Assembly (NCBI GenBank): GCA_025403435.1
Contig: CM046343.1
Span: 25,761,126 to 25,825,125 of the forward strand
Length of the DNA: 64,000 bases
DNA from: Artocarpus heterophyllus
Lineage: Eukaryota; Streptophyta; Magnoliopsida; Rosales; Moraceae
Direction of reading: 5' to 3'
A model generated the notes under the pieces. The model had not been told where the DNA came from. It did not search any database and saw only the letters and a program-made list of their open reading frames with translations. Below, piece by piece: positions 21,662 through 34,335 of the stretch; position 1 is the stretch's first letter, and every line of letters starts with the position of its first letter. Both the position numbers and the translations under genes were made by a program.

Positions 21662-23787
21662 AGCTTCTTTGAACAACTGTCTTAAACCATAAAAAAACAT
21701 TAACATAAAAATAATCTTAGGAAAATTCATCTTTAAAAGGTTTTGAAACAAGAACATTAGATCACAAACCTTTACTTATAAAACATTGCTTGGCATTTTC
21801 ATAAATATTGCAGGTGACAATGTACTTACTTGTCTTGCTTGCTTACTAAACCTTAATTTGGGTGACGTTGCTATAGTTTTTGGTGTGCTCACCTTTTGGA
21901 GTGTTTATGTCAAACATTTATATTGACCATAAGTCATTAGCAATACTATTAGCAATATATAAACATCTCATACTATCATTAACCATCACCTTATCATGTA
22001 ATAATATCAAAAAGCACAAAATTACAATTTATGAACCTAGGGCATAATTCTCAAAAGTAGGCAGAATGACATTTATTCCCTTAAAAATTTATAATAATTT
22101 TATCTTAACTCCATGTCAGTCAAAACTAGTGGCATTAGAAACTAGACTCAAAAATAAAGAATTTGATATATTACATATAAATTTTGACAATAATTTGCAT
22201 GAAAAAAAAGTCCTTGAAATTCAGTCTAACTTTTGGGTCTGTGTAAAACTATACAGCTTTCAGGGTCAACTTCAAAAAATTCATAATTATTTAAAGAAAA
22301 CTCTGATTCAAGCAATACAAAAACCAAAAGAAAGCTTAAGAGGTCTAATATTTGATAAAAATATAAGACAAATATAAACAGAGCAATACAGAATCAAAAA
22401 TTACTGAAACACGATACTGTCAAGTGTTTCTATGAAAAGTAGGCATAAGGTATTAAAAAACTCAATACCAATTCATAAGCTAATAAAATCTCAATTAAAA
22501 TTATAAACACATAATTAACATGATACTAATAGATAATAAAATATATCCGTAAAGATCTACATAACAAAAATATGAAAATCTAGGATATCTCCAATCTAGG
22601 GTTTAACGAAAGGTTAATCAAAACAAGTAAATCATCAACTTTTTGCAATCATCGATTGATATAAAATACATGTAATAAAGAATCTTTGTGATGAAAATAA
22701 TAATTCTAATACAAACATAGTACACCAAAACTATAACATATCCAAAAATTAGCTTCAAATAAATTTTCAACAATTAAAAACATGCATTAGAATTCAGAGA
22801 CCAAACAAACTCTAATTACCTAAAGTAGTGAGCAACATATGATCACAAAATTCCAATAATTAAAATAAAATTACTTTAACCTTAAAATTTTTATGACAAC
22901 CTAATAACATATATATATATAGTACCACAAAAAGTCTCATTAGCAAATAAATTTGTTTATCTATACAAATAAGTCACATAAACAAGAAGTCCCGAATTCA
23001 CTAACTAGGCAACTATAAAAACCTATCTAAAAGAAAATTCAACAACTCATAAAATATTCATCAAGTAACCACAAAATTTTTCAGATCATAACTTAACATA
23101 TGCAAGAATATCTCTATAAAATTTCGTTCAAATCAAAGGTCGTTTACCCCTTAAACATGGACTATACTTGTGTGTAAAATATTAATCAGCAACAGTTTGG
23201 TCATGAGTGGTAGAGAATGAAAATTTAATATCTCAGCATAGAAAATTCCAAATAACATGAAATTTTGAGGAATAACACATAACACATACATAAAGATCAT
23301 AGTAAAATTTTAGAGTAAACAGAAATTCGTAGACAAATTTATAGGGGTCAGATTACAAAGGAAACAAAATTTTAGCAATTGTCTAGAATGAGTTTCTTAC
23401 CTCCAAAACGATTCTTCTCAATTGTCTTGAATTTATCTAAGTCAAAACCCAATATTTCATTTAATTGTTTGCAGAAAAATAGGGAAGAGACGGGAAGAAA
23501 ACGTGGAGAAGAAAGAGAGAGTGTCTAAGAAAATTTTAGAGAGAGAGAATTTTCTTTGGCTAGAAATTAAGATAATGAAGGCTTTGGTGGCTTAGAGGTA
23601 TATTTATAGATTTATGAGAGAGAAGAGATTAAATGAGTATAGAAACCTTAATCTTAATCTAATTCAATTTCCCTTTTTTTCCTTTTTTTTTCTTTTCTTT
23701 TTGCACGACAACTTTGTCTTTTCTCCTTCTTTTTTTTTTGTTTACGTAATTCCATTCCTTACGTTTTCTTTACGTAAGGTTTATTAA

Positions 23788-23845
23788 TATATAATATAAT
23801 ATAATATAATATAATATAACATAATATAATATAATATAATATAAA
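23788..23845. repeat. (ATAAT)n tandem repeat
   Basis: An 11-unit pentamer tract in LTR copy C. It lies just beyond the AT-rich leader-like part shared with copy A, and one unit carries an AAC variant. Confidence 0.85.
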
Positions 23846-24393
23846 TATATAATATCTTAATAATATATAAAATGGTTATGATATGATTATATCTATATAA
23901 ACAATAATATAATATAAATTTAATTTAATTATAATACCTAATTATTTATATACAACAATAATATTTACTCTATAACCTCAAAAATATTAATTTTCATATT
24001 ATTCTCTTGGACAGTTTATATTATTTAACTTCTTAACACCATAATAAAAAAAATGCTACACATATAATTATTATGGCATCATAAATGTTATAAAAATAAG
24101 AAAATATGTAATAAAATTCATGTCATCATCAAGAACATAACTGTAGGCATACATATTGTAAGACCTGTCGATTTACATGTAACAAATAATGTTATATTAG
24201 TGACGACGTTAAGTATTTTTCCATACTGATTTATGATATTATTGTCACTAACCATTTATTCTAAGTGTTATGACAGGTGACGATCACATGAAATTGATGT
24301 GCTCAAAGTGTTAATGTTATTTAGGTTGTATGTTTAATTATGATTTAGAAATAATCTTAAATGCTTTAATGGAATCTAGTATGTTAGGACAAA

Positions 24394-24520
24394 TCAGTAG
24401 GCTGAACCTTCAAGTTCGGTAGGCCAAATTGTCTCTCAATAATCGCCAGGCTGATGAAAATAATCGGTAGGCCGGACTTCATGAAATCGGCAGGCCGAAG
24501 TGAGACATCGGCAGGCCAAT
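24394..24520 (+). repeat. CGGCAGGCCGA-type motif cluster, 5' side of copy A
   Basis: Six variants of a short box (CAGTAGGCTGA, TCGGTAGGCCA, CGCCAGGCTGA, TCGGTAGGCCGGA, TCGGCAGGCCGA, TCGGCAGGCCAA) are spaced roughly 20-25 bp apart, all in the same orientation, and are followed by GACAGCTGACGAGCAGT. Copy B carries the same arrangement at 37663-37770. Confidence 0.85.
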
Positions 24521-26990
24521 GACAGCTGACGAGCAGTCAGTAGAAAATCCCCCAAAATTCATGACAAGGATGATGATGTGATTGGATAATGATTGTTGAT
24601 TGAATGACATATTTTTAGGTTAATTTCCTTATTTAAGGAAATGAAATGTTTGACTTTGCATTGATTGGATTTAATTGATATGGTTTCTCAAATTAAATGG
24701 GGTAAGATATGATAAGTGGAACTAATTGATTTGACTTTCCCCAATCCTTTCCATTTTCCACGAGTATTGACCACAATCAGTTAGAAAATTTTTGATTTTA
24801 TAGAAAAGGATAACTTCCCTCTTTTATGCCATTCTCATTTTTCATGATAATTTCATTTTCTTTCTCAAAAATATTCTCTTAGACTGTTTTCTTTCTTCTT
24901 CCTTCTCCATGTTCTCTTCTTTTCTTCTCTCTTTATTTTCAGTTACAAATATTTGAAGGAAATATTGAAATTTTGTTGGGATAAATTCAAGGAAGTTTGA
25001 GAAGTAATTTGCTCAAGGTAAGAACTCATTTTTTTTTGGTATTTCTGAAATGTATTTTTCCTTCTTAATCCGACTGCCATATTTTTGTCTCGAAATTTCC
25101 GTTGGTTCTGAGGTTTTAATATGATGTTTATATATATGATATGTGATTTTTCTTTAAGTTTCACGTTATTTTGATTTCTCTACATTAAGATACGAATTTT
25201 CTACTCTCTGCCACTCACAGTAAAATGTTGTTGTTTTATTATGTTGCTAAAAAATGTGGTTTTAGTTCAAGGGGCAAATGTACTTTGTTATTTACGAAAT
25301 TTGGCAAATATGTTCATGTATATGTTATGTTATGGACTGGAAAGGTTGGTAATGATATGATGAATATTTTATGTGTTATGGAATTTTTATTAAGACTAGG
25401 TTTAGAAACTATTCTAACTGTGAAATTGTTGGACTTTTAGTTGTGTGATGTTTTGTATGATTAAATGATTTTATTTGGCGTTAAGATATTTTTGTGGTAC
25501 TGTAATATATGTTAGTAAGTTGTTAGTAAGAATTTTAGAGTTTAAATAAATTTTTTTTTGATTGTTTGAAAATGATGAACTCTTGTAACTCACTACTTAA
25601 TATTATAGAAGTTAGTTTTAATATTGATTTCAAACGTCTGTTTTGATCTAATCTGATTTTTTTTGTGAAGCCAATTTTTAGATATGTTATAGTTTTATGT
25701 GTCTATTGTATATGATAATTTTTGTGGATTTTTCTACAGTGTTGATAATGTGATAATGGACCTGAGTTTAAAGTTGTTCACTGCCTAACTATTGTTGGCA
25801 GATTTTATGTTTTGATATGTATGACTTGTTTTTAGATACTAAATGTAATTTTATGTCTAATGAAAAATCATGGTAATATGTTTATGTATTAACTTTGTCC
25901 CTGCTAAGTGTGGTGCTCAAATTGTGTGTGAATGCTAAGATATTGAGCTATGAATTCATAGAGGTCAGAATGCATTTTGTGTTAATAGTTTTATTCTAAT
26001 ATTTTATGTTAATGAAATGTATTATAAATTTATGTTTCTAGAGATGAATGTATGTGTGATATTATAAGGTAATGGATGTTATGTTGTGTGATAATTTGTT
26101 AAAAATATATGTTAATTGCCTATTTTTTTTTTATGAATGTATGACATGAACACAATATAAAGTGAGCACATCGAGACTACAACGTCATCACCGACAAAAT
26201 TAAGGTTAAGTAAGCGAGCTAAAAAAGGAAGTGTATTCTCACCTGCAACATGATGTGGTTTATGAAAAGTTTGAAATCTATGTTCATGATGGTTTTATAA
26301 TGATTTCCACGATGGTTTTGCATGATGTTTATTATAAAAGTTTGATGTTTAAAGTTTATGCATGTTTTGATGATGATGTCTTTCAAAACCTATAAGTATA
26401 CATTTATGTATCACCTACATAAGTGTTGCATACCCATGTTTATGTTATGTTATGATGTCATGTTTGGTTTAAGATTAGCTACCCTTCTCCTCTCATAACG
26501 GCGTGCCTATATTGATGTTTATGATACAACACTTGGGCCCTTAAGATAAAGTGAATTAAGTTTTATTATGGACATAATAACAAAAGATATCTTCCTTATG
26601 AAATTTGTGCCTAGTGCACTATTACTATGATGATGATGATGACGTTCATAAAATGTTTTAAGTTGTGAGATATAAATGTACTTACTAAGCATTAGCTTAT
26701 TTAGTTTTATATCATGTTGTAGATAAGGGTAAGAAAGTCTTGGATTAGGTGGAGGGCAAGGAAAGGCGTTTGAGCTAAGCAAGATGAATTGTAAACGTAA
26801 GGATGCCAAAGAAGGAAGTTTTAATGTTATAAACTATGTTTTATAATTTGAACATGTTTATTTGATAAGATTTAAAGAATTCATGAACTATGTTTTATTA
26901 TTTTATCTTATTTCTTTTTAAGTATATTGCATTCCGCATTTTGAAGTATCGAATCTCTTTTTAAAATTAATTTTCTAATTTTTCTTAGTC

Positions 26991-27099
26991 GATCGGCCTG
27001 CCAAACCTAGCAAAATTTGAACGTCAGTTGTACAAAGCCTCAGGCGGCCTGCCGGTGGATGATTTTTAGCCTGCCGATCAAGTTTGGCCTGCCGAATAG
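26991..27099 (+). repeat. CGGCCTGCCGA-type motif cluster, 3' side of copy A
   Basis: Four copies of the reverse-complement form (TCGGCCTGCCAAA, GCGGCCTGCCGG, AGCCTGCCGATC, TTGGCCTGCCGAA) lie about 240 bp before the LTR end. Orientation is opposite to the 5' cluster, so the two clusters could pair in a transcript. Confidence 0.85.
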
Positions 27100-27672
27100 T
27101 GAGAGCTTATTGTTAAAAATGTTGTGACGTTTCATTTTAAATTATGATTTTATTATTTGGAATATTTAACTATTTAAAGGATGTTTACGATTAGGTTATT
27201 TAAAAAAAATACATGCATGGATCCTGAAATATGTTTTCAAACTTCTTTTTATTCAAATAGTTTATCTTAAATAATGGTTAAATGAATGAATATAACGACA
27301 TCTGTGACGTCCGTAAGGGGGCGTTACACATAACGCTAAAGCATTATAAAGATTATGAATTTAGAGTAAGTTGAAATTCTTAAAAAAAACAATAAATACT
27401 TTTAAGCTTATTATCACTTTTGACATAAACATCCCAAGCACATCGATCCCACGAGGCCGTCACCTGTGATATTACTAAATAAAAAGTTAATTTACTTATC
27501 ATAAATAATAATAGCTCTAAATATCACATTGTAATGTTAAATTAACATAAGTGTCCCTAGAAGATAATGGCGGACATTACAGATAAGATATTAAATCCTA
27601 GATTGTTTGAGTGTATATTTCCTCAATTTTCAACAAACGGCATAGGAAAAATATAGTGTGGTATAAGACTAC

Positions 27673-27955
27673 TGTGGAAATTCGGTTCATATCCCTCTTC
27701 TTAGGGATCTTAATTGAAGAATATTTTTATTTTAATGCAGATTATTGTTGATTGTTAGTTGATTCCTGATTTTTAGTCAATCACCTGATTTAGCTCCCTG
27801 ATCCTAGGAATTAGTTCTGATTTTATGCTGATGTAATTAGGCTGATTAGTAGGCGGATGTAAATTAGCTTTTTCTTAGGTCTAACCTATATATAATGTAC
27901 TCTCCTCTCATTTTCAAAATGAAGAAAATTACACATTCTTCAGCCTTTTTCTTCA
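27673..27955 (+). repeat. 5' LTR of the copia element
   Basis: TG...CA-bounded and nearly the same as 34336-34616, with scattered substitutions and small indels. A TATATAATG box near 27890 is the likely promoter, and the element's AATGAAGAAAATTACACATTC end follows. Confidence 0.93.
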
Positions 27956-27966
27956 TGGTATCAGAG
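27956..27966 (+). promoter_or_regulatory. Primer binding site (initiator tRNA-Met type)
   Basis: TGGTATCAGAG directly abuts the 5' LTR and matches the usual plant copia primer binding site. Confidence 0.9.
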
Positions 27967-27983
27967 TGTACCTGATATCTTCC

Positions 27984-28928
27984 ATGGCCACCGAAATTCC
28001 TCCTTCCTCCTCTTCCACTTCCGATGTTATTCCTGTCCAGGAAATAGTTCCTTCTAGCAGCCACCCATTAACCAAAAATTCACCCATTACCATGCATAAA
28101 CTCATAGGCCCAAATTATATTCAATGGTCTCAGTCAATTTTGATGTTTATATATGGAAAAGGAAAGGATGAATACATTTTCGAAGACGCAGCCCCTCCAA
28201 AGAAGGAAGACCCTGGTTTCAGAAAATGGAATGCTGAAAATAACATTGTCATGTCATGGCTCATAAACTCCATGATTGTTGAAATTGGTGAGAACTTCAT
28301 GTTTTATGAGACAACAAAGGAGATATGGATTGCAGCAAAGGAAACCTACTCTGACAAGGAGAATATGTCAGAAATTTTTGATATTGAAGGAGCTCTACAT
28401 GAATTACGTCAAGGTGATCTCTCTGTCACCCAATACCTCAACGCTCTCATTCAGAGATGGCAGCAACTTGATCGGCTTGAGTGCTACGATTGGGCCTGCC
28501 CCACTGATGCAGTGAAATACAAGGTAATCCTAGAAAAGAAAAGAACCTTCAAGTTCTTACTAGGGTTAGACAAAAGCCTTGATGAACTCTGTGGTCGAAT
28601 CTTGGGAATGAAACCACTTCCATCCATCAGAGAAGCTTTTTCAAAAGTTCGACATGAAGAAAGCAGGAGGAAGGTAATGCTTGGCTCATCAACAGTTGAA
28701 ACTTCAGCACTAGCCGTTCACAAGAATCCGAACTTTAACCAAGAAAGAAAGGAAAGGCCTAAATGTGAACACTGTAGAAAGATGGGACATACAAAAGACA
28801 AGTGCTCGGATCTTCATAGCAAACCACCAGATTACAAACCCAAACCAAGGCGTAGAAATAGTACTACCACTTCAAACGAGAATCAGTCCACCAATACTGA
28901 GGCAGCCCATTCACTAAGGAATAATTAG
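27984..28928 (+). CDS. Copia gag polyprotein part with zinc knuckle
   Basis: Starts at MATEIPPSSS (the first ATG after the primer site). It contains a retrotransposon gag N-terminus (KLIGPNYIQWSQSILMF), a UBN2-like central region (QYLNALIQRWQQLDRLE) and a CCHC zinc knuckle CEHCRKMGHTKDKC (C-x2-C-x4-H-x4-C). The frame closes at 28926-28928. The protease part continues in the -1 frame after its own TAA, which suggests one indel plus a CAA-to-TAA change in an originally continuous gag-pol. Gag would form the particle and bind RNA. It is the best preserved frame of the element. Confidence 0.9.
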   Translation: MATEIPPSSSSTSDVIPVQEIVPSSSHPLTKNSPITMHKLIGPNYIQWSQSILMFIYGKGKDEYIFEDAAPPKKEDPGFRKWNAENNIVMSWLINSMIVEIGENFMFYETTKEIWIAAKETYSDKENMSEIFDIEGALHELRQGDLSVTQYLNALIQRWQQLDRLECYDWACPTDAVKYKVILEKKRTFKFLLGLDKSLDELCGRILGMKPLPSIREAFSKVRHEESRRKVMLGSSTVETSALAVHKNPNFNQERKERPKCEHCRKMGHTKDKCSDLHSKPPDYKPKPRRRNSTTTSNENQSTNTEAAHSLRNN

Positions 28929-31900
28929 AGGCTCTTCAGACAATCCTAGCCCAAGCCAACCAGTCTCAAAACTTAGTCATAGGAACTGGTTCTCTTACAC
29001 AGAAAGTTAAGGCACTAAAAGTCATTACATTTCACAAAGAACAATCCAGTTCTTGGATTATTGACTCAGGCGCCTCTGACCATATGACGGGAGATGCAAA
29101 CTTACTTCAGAATTTCATTCCATGTTCACATACTACATCTGTCCGAATAGATGATGGATCTCTATCAAAAGTTGCTAGCTATGGATCAGTGCCTCTTACC
29201 AAAGAGATTGTTCTCAACTTTGTGCTACTTGTGCCAAAGCTTGATTGTAACCTTTTATCCATTAGCAAGCTAACTAAGGACCTAAACTGTATTGCAAATT
29301 TTTCTTCTAAATCTTGCAAATTTTAGGACTTGGTTTTGGGGAGGATGATTGGCAATGCTGATGTATGTGATAGTCTCTACCTTCTCAAGAATAAAAGGAG
29401 TCATGAAGGGCTTCATCAACCAACCAATTGTGTCTCTAAAAGTATTATGTCTACATCTGTCTCTAGTTTAAATAAAGAAGATGCAATCATGTTATGGCAT
29501 TTTCGTTTGGGTCACCCAAATTTTATTTATCTTTCAAAATTGTTCCCATCATTGTTTGTTAAAAAAAATCCAAAATTGCTGAATTGTGAAGTCTGTCAAT
29601 TTTCAAAGCATGTTCGAAATTCATATCTAATTTTTCCATACATATCATCTAGACCATTTGCAACTATTCATAGTGATGTGTGGGGTCCCTTAAGGGTAAA
29701 AAAATAACCGGATCACGATGGTTTGTTTTATTTGTTGATGATCATACTCGAGCCACTTGGGTATTTCTGATGAAAGATAAATCAGAAGTAGGACAAATTT
29801 TCCAAAATTTTGCAAGAATGATCCAAACACAATTTAATTCAAAAATCCAAATCTTTAGAACAAATAATGCCAAGGAATACTTTACATCACATCTTGGAAA
29901 TTACCTCCTTGACTTAGGAATAGTTCATCAAAGTTCTTGTGTAGATACACCTCAACAAAATGGAATTGCTAAGAGAAAAAATCGTCATCTACTTGAAGTA
30001 ACTCGATCTCTCCTTTCACATATAATGTGCCCAAACATTCTTGGGGGGAAGCCGTGTTAATAGTAGCCTATCTTATAAACCGAATGCCTTCTAGAATATT
30101 GTCCTTTAAAATACCATGTGAAAACCTCTTTGAGTCCTTTCCAACAACTCCTTTAATCTCAACAATTCCTATAAAAATTTTCAGGTGTTCAGCATTTGTA
30201 CACATTCATCAAAACCATCGAAGTAAACTAGATCCTAAATCCAAAAAATGCATCTTCCTTGGTTATTCACCAACCCAAAAGGGGTACAGATGTTTTTCTA
30301 CTACAAAGGGATGATTCTATACCACTATGGATGTTACTTTTCATGAGGATCAACCATTCTTTCCAAAATCCACCATTCAGGGGGAGAATAACCAGAGTGA
30401 ATGGTAGCTATAGGAAACAAGTTTTGAGTCCCAACCGAGTCTTCTAAGTCAACCAAGTCTTTCGAGTCCATCTTATTTCGAGTCAAACTCATCGCCCATT
30501 CCTCAACCAGTTTCAGATTATTCAGTCCCAATACCAACATCAGGTGAGGTCCAATCAAAAAATCCTCTTATTCATGAAGAAGAAGAACTGAACATAGAAC
30601 AGATGCAAAGTCAAGAATCTAAACCTAATACCGAAGCCCGAAATGAGCCAAGTAATAGCAATACTATTTCTGAACCTAATGTTTCGATTAATGATCTTGG
30701 TTGGCCAATTGCTATATAGAAGGGGGTGCGTTTATGCACTCAACATCCTATATCTAAATACGTTTCTTATGCAAGTTTGTCCTCTAGTTTTCGGGCCTTT
30801 ACTACTAATCTAGTAGCAACTGAAATTCCAAAGTGGAAAGCTGCAGTTGAAGAAGAAATCAAGGCCTTGGAGAAGAATGGCACATGGGAGATAATTAGCC
30901 TGCCAAAGGATCGAAAAATGGTAGGGTGTAAATGGATTTTCACCATCAAGTATACCGTAGATGGCAGTATAGATAGGCATAAAGCAAGACTTGTAGCAAA
31001 AGGATTCACACAGTCCTATGGAATCGACTATCAAGAGACTTTTGCACCTGTTGCAAAGCTCAACACTGTCAGAGTTCTTTGTCCATTGCCGCCAACCTTG
31101 ACTGGCCATTATAGCAACTAGATGTCAAGAATGCTTTTCTCAATGGTAACCTAGAGGAAGAGGTCTACATGGAGATACCTCCTGGTCTAATGATAAAGAA
31201 TCCACTAGAAGCAGTCCGTAAACTCAAGAAGTCTCTCTATGGACTCAAACAATCCCCAAGGGCTTGGTTTGACAGATTTACTGGAGCAATGAAGAAGTTT
31301 GGATATTACCAATGTCAATCAGATCACACTATGTTCCAAAGAAACACTCCCGAAGGATAAAGGGTAATCCTTATAGTGTATGTTGATGACATTGTAGTAA
31401 CAGGAGATGACAGAAAAGGGATACAAGAGCTAAAGAAGTTCCTAGCAAACGAATTCGAGATCAAAGACTTAGGGTTTCTAAACTACTTTCTTGGGATGGA
31501 AGTGGCTCTTCCAACAAAGGTATTTGTGTCACTCAACATAAATATATATTGGATCTCCTCAAGGAAACAGGAATGCTAGGATCCAAGCCTATCGATACAC
31601 CCATGGACTTTGTAAAGAAGTTGGGAATCGAGCAAGAATGACGTCCAGTAGATAAAGAGAGATATCAACATCTGGTTAGAAAGCTGATTTATCTCTCATA
31701 CACCCGACCTAATATTGGCTTTTCTGTGAGTGTTGTTAGTCAATTTATGAACAATCCCAAAGAAGATCATCTTGAAGTCGTTCTTAGAATTATTAGATAT
31801 TTAAAAATGACTCCAGTAAAGGGACTTTTCTTCAAAAGAAATAATGACAAAAATGTCAAAGTTTACACTGATGCAGATTGGGCAAGTTCACCAACCGATA

Positions 31901-32150
31901 GAAGATCAACCTCTGGATACTGCATGTATGTATAGGGAAACTTGGTAACTTGGTGGAGTAAAAAGCAGTCAGTTGTTGCTAGGAGTAGTGCTGAAGCCAA
32001 ATTCAGAGCTCTTGCACTTGGAATTTGTGAAGTTATATGGATCCAACGACTATTTACAGAACTAAACCTATCCAGAGAAGAACCACTGAAAGTGTTTTGT
32101 GACAATCAAGCAGCCATTAGTATTGCAAGGAATCCTGTCCACCATGATCG

Positions 32151-34139
32151 TGTTAGACATGTATGCTCTAAGGAGTAAAAATGTAATACGTTTTTGGAGA
32201 CATTTTTATCAATAAAGAATTTATTCATTTATATATACCAAATATTGTCCTCTTTACGTTCATATTTGTTGAATGTATGATAAGCAAATAGTAGTCTGAG
32301 ACTGTCAGTTTAAACCTTAAGAATTGGGCATATGATGGGATGATTATGCGGTAGACACGATTCTTAAGGTGACGGTCTAAAACATATGATCCGCAATCGA
32401 GGGAATAAAGTTGGGCGCTTTATTCATGTAAAGATTGTTATGTTGTCTATATCCCTTTTGGGAGATGGTTTGTCTTGACCATCGGACTTGGACTCCATGA
32501 ATAGAAACATTGGCACGTTGTCATAGGTGACGATGTGTTGGATCGGGACATAAAGTGAATTGATTTGGATTAATAATTCTGTCTTGGCAAATCGATTCAC
32601 TTTAGAAATCATTTGTATTGTATCTTAATCCTGAGATGAATAGTGGGCCCGTTGTCTTGATTTGTGTCTTTTGATATACCAATGGGTGACTCCCACATCT
32701 CTATAGTGGCATGCATGCCGGTACGTTGGAGGCATGACTCTTGATAGCGTAGACTTGTTATTCATAGATATGGAATCCATAGCTCCTCTTTAGGAGTAAT
32801 GATATCCTCTTATATGCGTTGTCCTGTAATTGGAAAACTGGAGTGTTCAACCATTTGGATACATAGGTGTAACCGAATGGTATATTATCTTTGGATGGTA
32901 AGTTTTCTAAAGGTGAGACAATGGAACGTAAGATAAAAATAATCAAGAAGGTAAGACAGAACTTGTCCTTAAGCCAATTATGGATGATCATATGGGGATG
33001 CGATACATTATGATATGTCATGGAGACTTAGCTACACGAGCTTCGTAATTCTATAAAGTTCGAGAGTGCAACTCCAAGCTTTTAGTGGAGTAGCGTTGGA
33101 GTTGATAATTGTGAAATGTATATCTGGGATATTGGGTTTCATAATTATCATGAGCTTGAACTTTATAGGTCCATTTTGGTCCCCTTTGCTAGCTCACAAA
33201 ATCCTGTAATGACACGGCGTGCTTTTCCAATAATTGGTGACTTATGTCGGATTTATCAGATTGGTTTAAAATTTATAAGAATCAAATAATTCATGTCTGT
33301 TTATCGGTTGAATTAATTATGTAAGAAAATTAGTTCAAGATGAACTTGTTGAATTATTGCGTTCGGATAATTCTTGTTTGTTTATCGGTTGTTTTAATTT
33401 TGGACAATTAGAACAAGATAAACTTGTAGAATTATTGTGAATTGATTTATTTTTTTAGAGATTATCTTGATAAAGTTTGTTTTGATCAGATATCTTTTAT
33501 ATTGGGCTATTTGAATCAAAACTGAGACTTTATCCTTTAGAATCTCGGGTGGAAAATAAAAGATTCGCAGAGATTTTTTCTCGACAGTTTGGCCTGCCGG
33601 ATGACGTGTTCGGCCTGCCGATCGCGACAGTTAAGATTACGTGTTTTCATGCAGATCTTATCAGATATTGATCCGAACTTGATTCTGTTTCATTTTTAGA
33701 GACCTAATCTAATATGGACTGACCCCGAGGACCAATAGGTATAAAAAGGGAGTGAGTCTAATGATTTACTAAGATCAATTTGAGAGATTAAGAGTGATAC
33801 TCTTCTAGTGAGCATCTGAAAACTCCCTGAGAGCTTTTGTTCACAAATCACGAACACTAGCTTTGGGTTCTCTCTATTGGTTGGAAGGAGAGTCACCGGT
33901 GGAAGAGCTGTACGTGTGAGCCCACACTCACTCTAGTTGTGGATAGAGAATAGCAAAGAAGACCAGTTGGTTGAGGCTCTTCTGGAACGTTACTTCTCTA
34001 CACAGGTCGCGGAGGTTCTTCGGCACATCGAGGTTAGTAAGATCTGTCGAATTTATACATAAAACATGTCAAACTTGTGTTTTGAAAAATACTCTGACGA
34101 AAAAATTTTAAAATTTCGCTGCGCACTTTGTTTCCAACA
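32151..34139 (+). mobile_element. Solo LTR (copia type) inserted in RNase H
   Basis: Starts TGTTAGACATG and ends TTTCCAACA, flanked by a perfect 5-bp duplication GATCG (32146-32150 and 34140-34144). Removing it and one duplication restores the RNase H reading ...NPVHHDRTKHIEIDRH. Its first ~230 bp resemble the LTR at 19392 (same TTTTTGGAGACATTT and TTGTCCTCTTTA blocks), so it belongs to the same copia family. A TATAAAAA box at 33740 marks the likely transcription start region. Two CGGCCTGCCG motifs lie at 33589 and 33611. It is 1989 bp with no gene. Confidence 0.95.
33740..33747 (+). promoter_or_regulatory. TATA box of the solo LTR
   Basis: TATAAAAA followed by a GGGAGTGAG segment, about 390 bp before the LTR end. 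This placement is usual for the U3/R border of a long copia LTR. Confidence 0.55.
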
Positions 34140-34327
34140 GATCGCACAAAACACATTGAGATTGATCGACATTTCATCAAAGAGAAGATTGAGATTGATG
34201 TCATTTCATTGTCCTACATTCCTACTTGCCTTCAAATAGTCGACATTCTTACGAAAGCTCTTCCAAGAACCAGTTTCGATGAATTGAGTTCCAAGTTGGG
34301 AATGATCAACATCTACTACCCAACTTG

Positions 34328-34335
34328 AGGGGGAA
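34328..34335 (+). promoter_or_regulatory. Polypurine tract of the copia element
   Basis: AGGGGGAA lies immediately before the 3' LTR and overlaps the last base of the pol stop codon. Confidence 0.85.

Larger units (their letters stand above)
24157..27328 (+). mobile_element. Chromovirus-like solo LTR (copy A) nested in copy C
   Basis: Starts TGTAAGACCTG and ends GGGGGCGTTACA, with short inverted ends. It is flanked by CATAT (24152-24156) and CATAA (27329-27333), a 5-bp duplication with one mismatch. Its insertion into copy C is shown because C homology resumes immediately on the right at the GGTGAC... block (27450-27470, inverted). It is 3172 bp with no internal coding region. A polypyrimidine-rich leader-like region lies at 24840-24940. 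Two clusters of CGGCAGGCC-type motifs lie near its two ends (24394-24520 and 26991-27099). It is closely related to the element at 37412-42623. Confidence 0.85.
20714..27581 (-). mobile_element. Long chromovirus-like solo LTR (copy C), minus, interrupted
   Basis: Read on the minus strand it starts TGTAATGTCC (27581) and ends GGGCATTACA (20714). It shares blocks with the two plus-strand relatives in this window: the segment with GGTGACRRYCRCATG and TGTGCTCAA near its start, the ...GAGCACATCGAGAC.. / ACGTCATCACC block (21860-21900), ACTTACTAAGC..TTAGCTTA (21310-21335) and the terminal GACGTC...GGGC.TTACA. It is split at 24157-27328 by a relative. Without that insert it is about 3.7 kb. It has no reading frames of note. 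I infer a Tekay/Del-like chromovirus from the very long LTR and TGTAA...TTACA ends. A clean 5-bp target duplication was not found (GTACA against GATAA). Confidence 0.75.
28929..34328 (+). pseudogene. Copia pol: protease, integrase, RT, RNase H (broken)
   Basis: Protease DSGASDHMTG (Asp codon 29063-29065). GAG-pre-integrase LWHFRLGHPNF with C..C at 29590-29605. Integrase core: HSDVWGPL keeps the first Asp, but the second reads RTNNAKEY (Asn codon 29863-29865) and the third NGIAKRKNRH (Lys codon 29971-29973), so the D,D,E triad is D,N,K. Both are G-to-A type changes and would abolish integration. [47 protein letters not shown] and an intact YVDD at 31379-31390. RNase H: TDADWASSP, SSAEAKFRALA, FCDNQAAISIA, cut at 32150 and resumed at 34145 (KHIEIDRHFIKEKI, DILTKALP), ending at TGA 34326-34328. 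In-frame stops occur at 29323-29325, 29704-29706, 30718-30720, 31357-31359 and elsewhere. It could not be mobilised by its own enzymes. Confidence 0.93.

Noticed and set aside
22066..22377. Open frame of 103 codons
   Set aside because: It lies inside a non-coding LTR (copy C) and has no recognisable domain.
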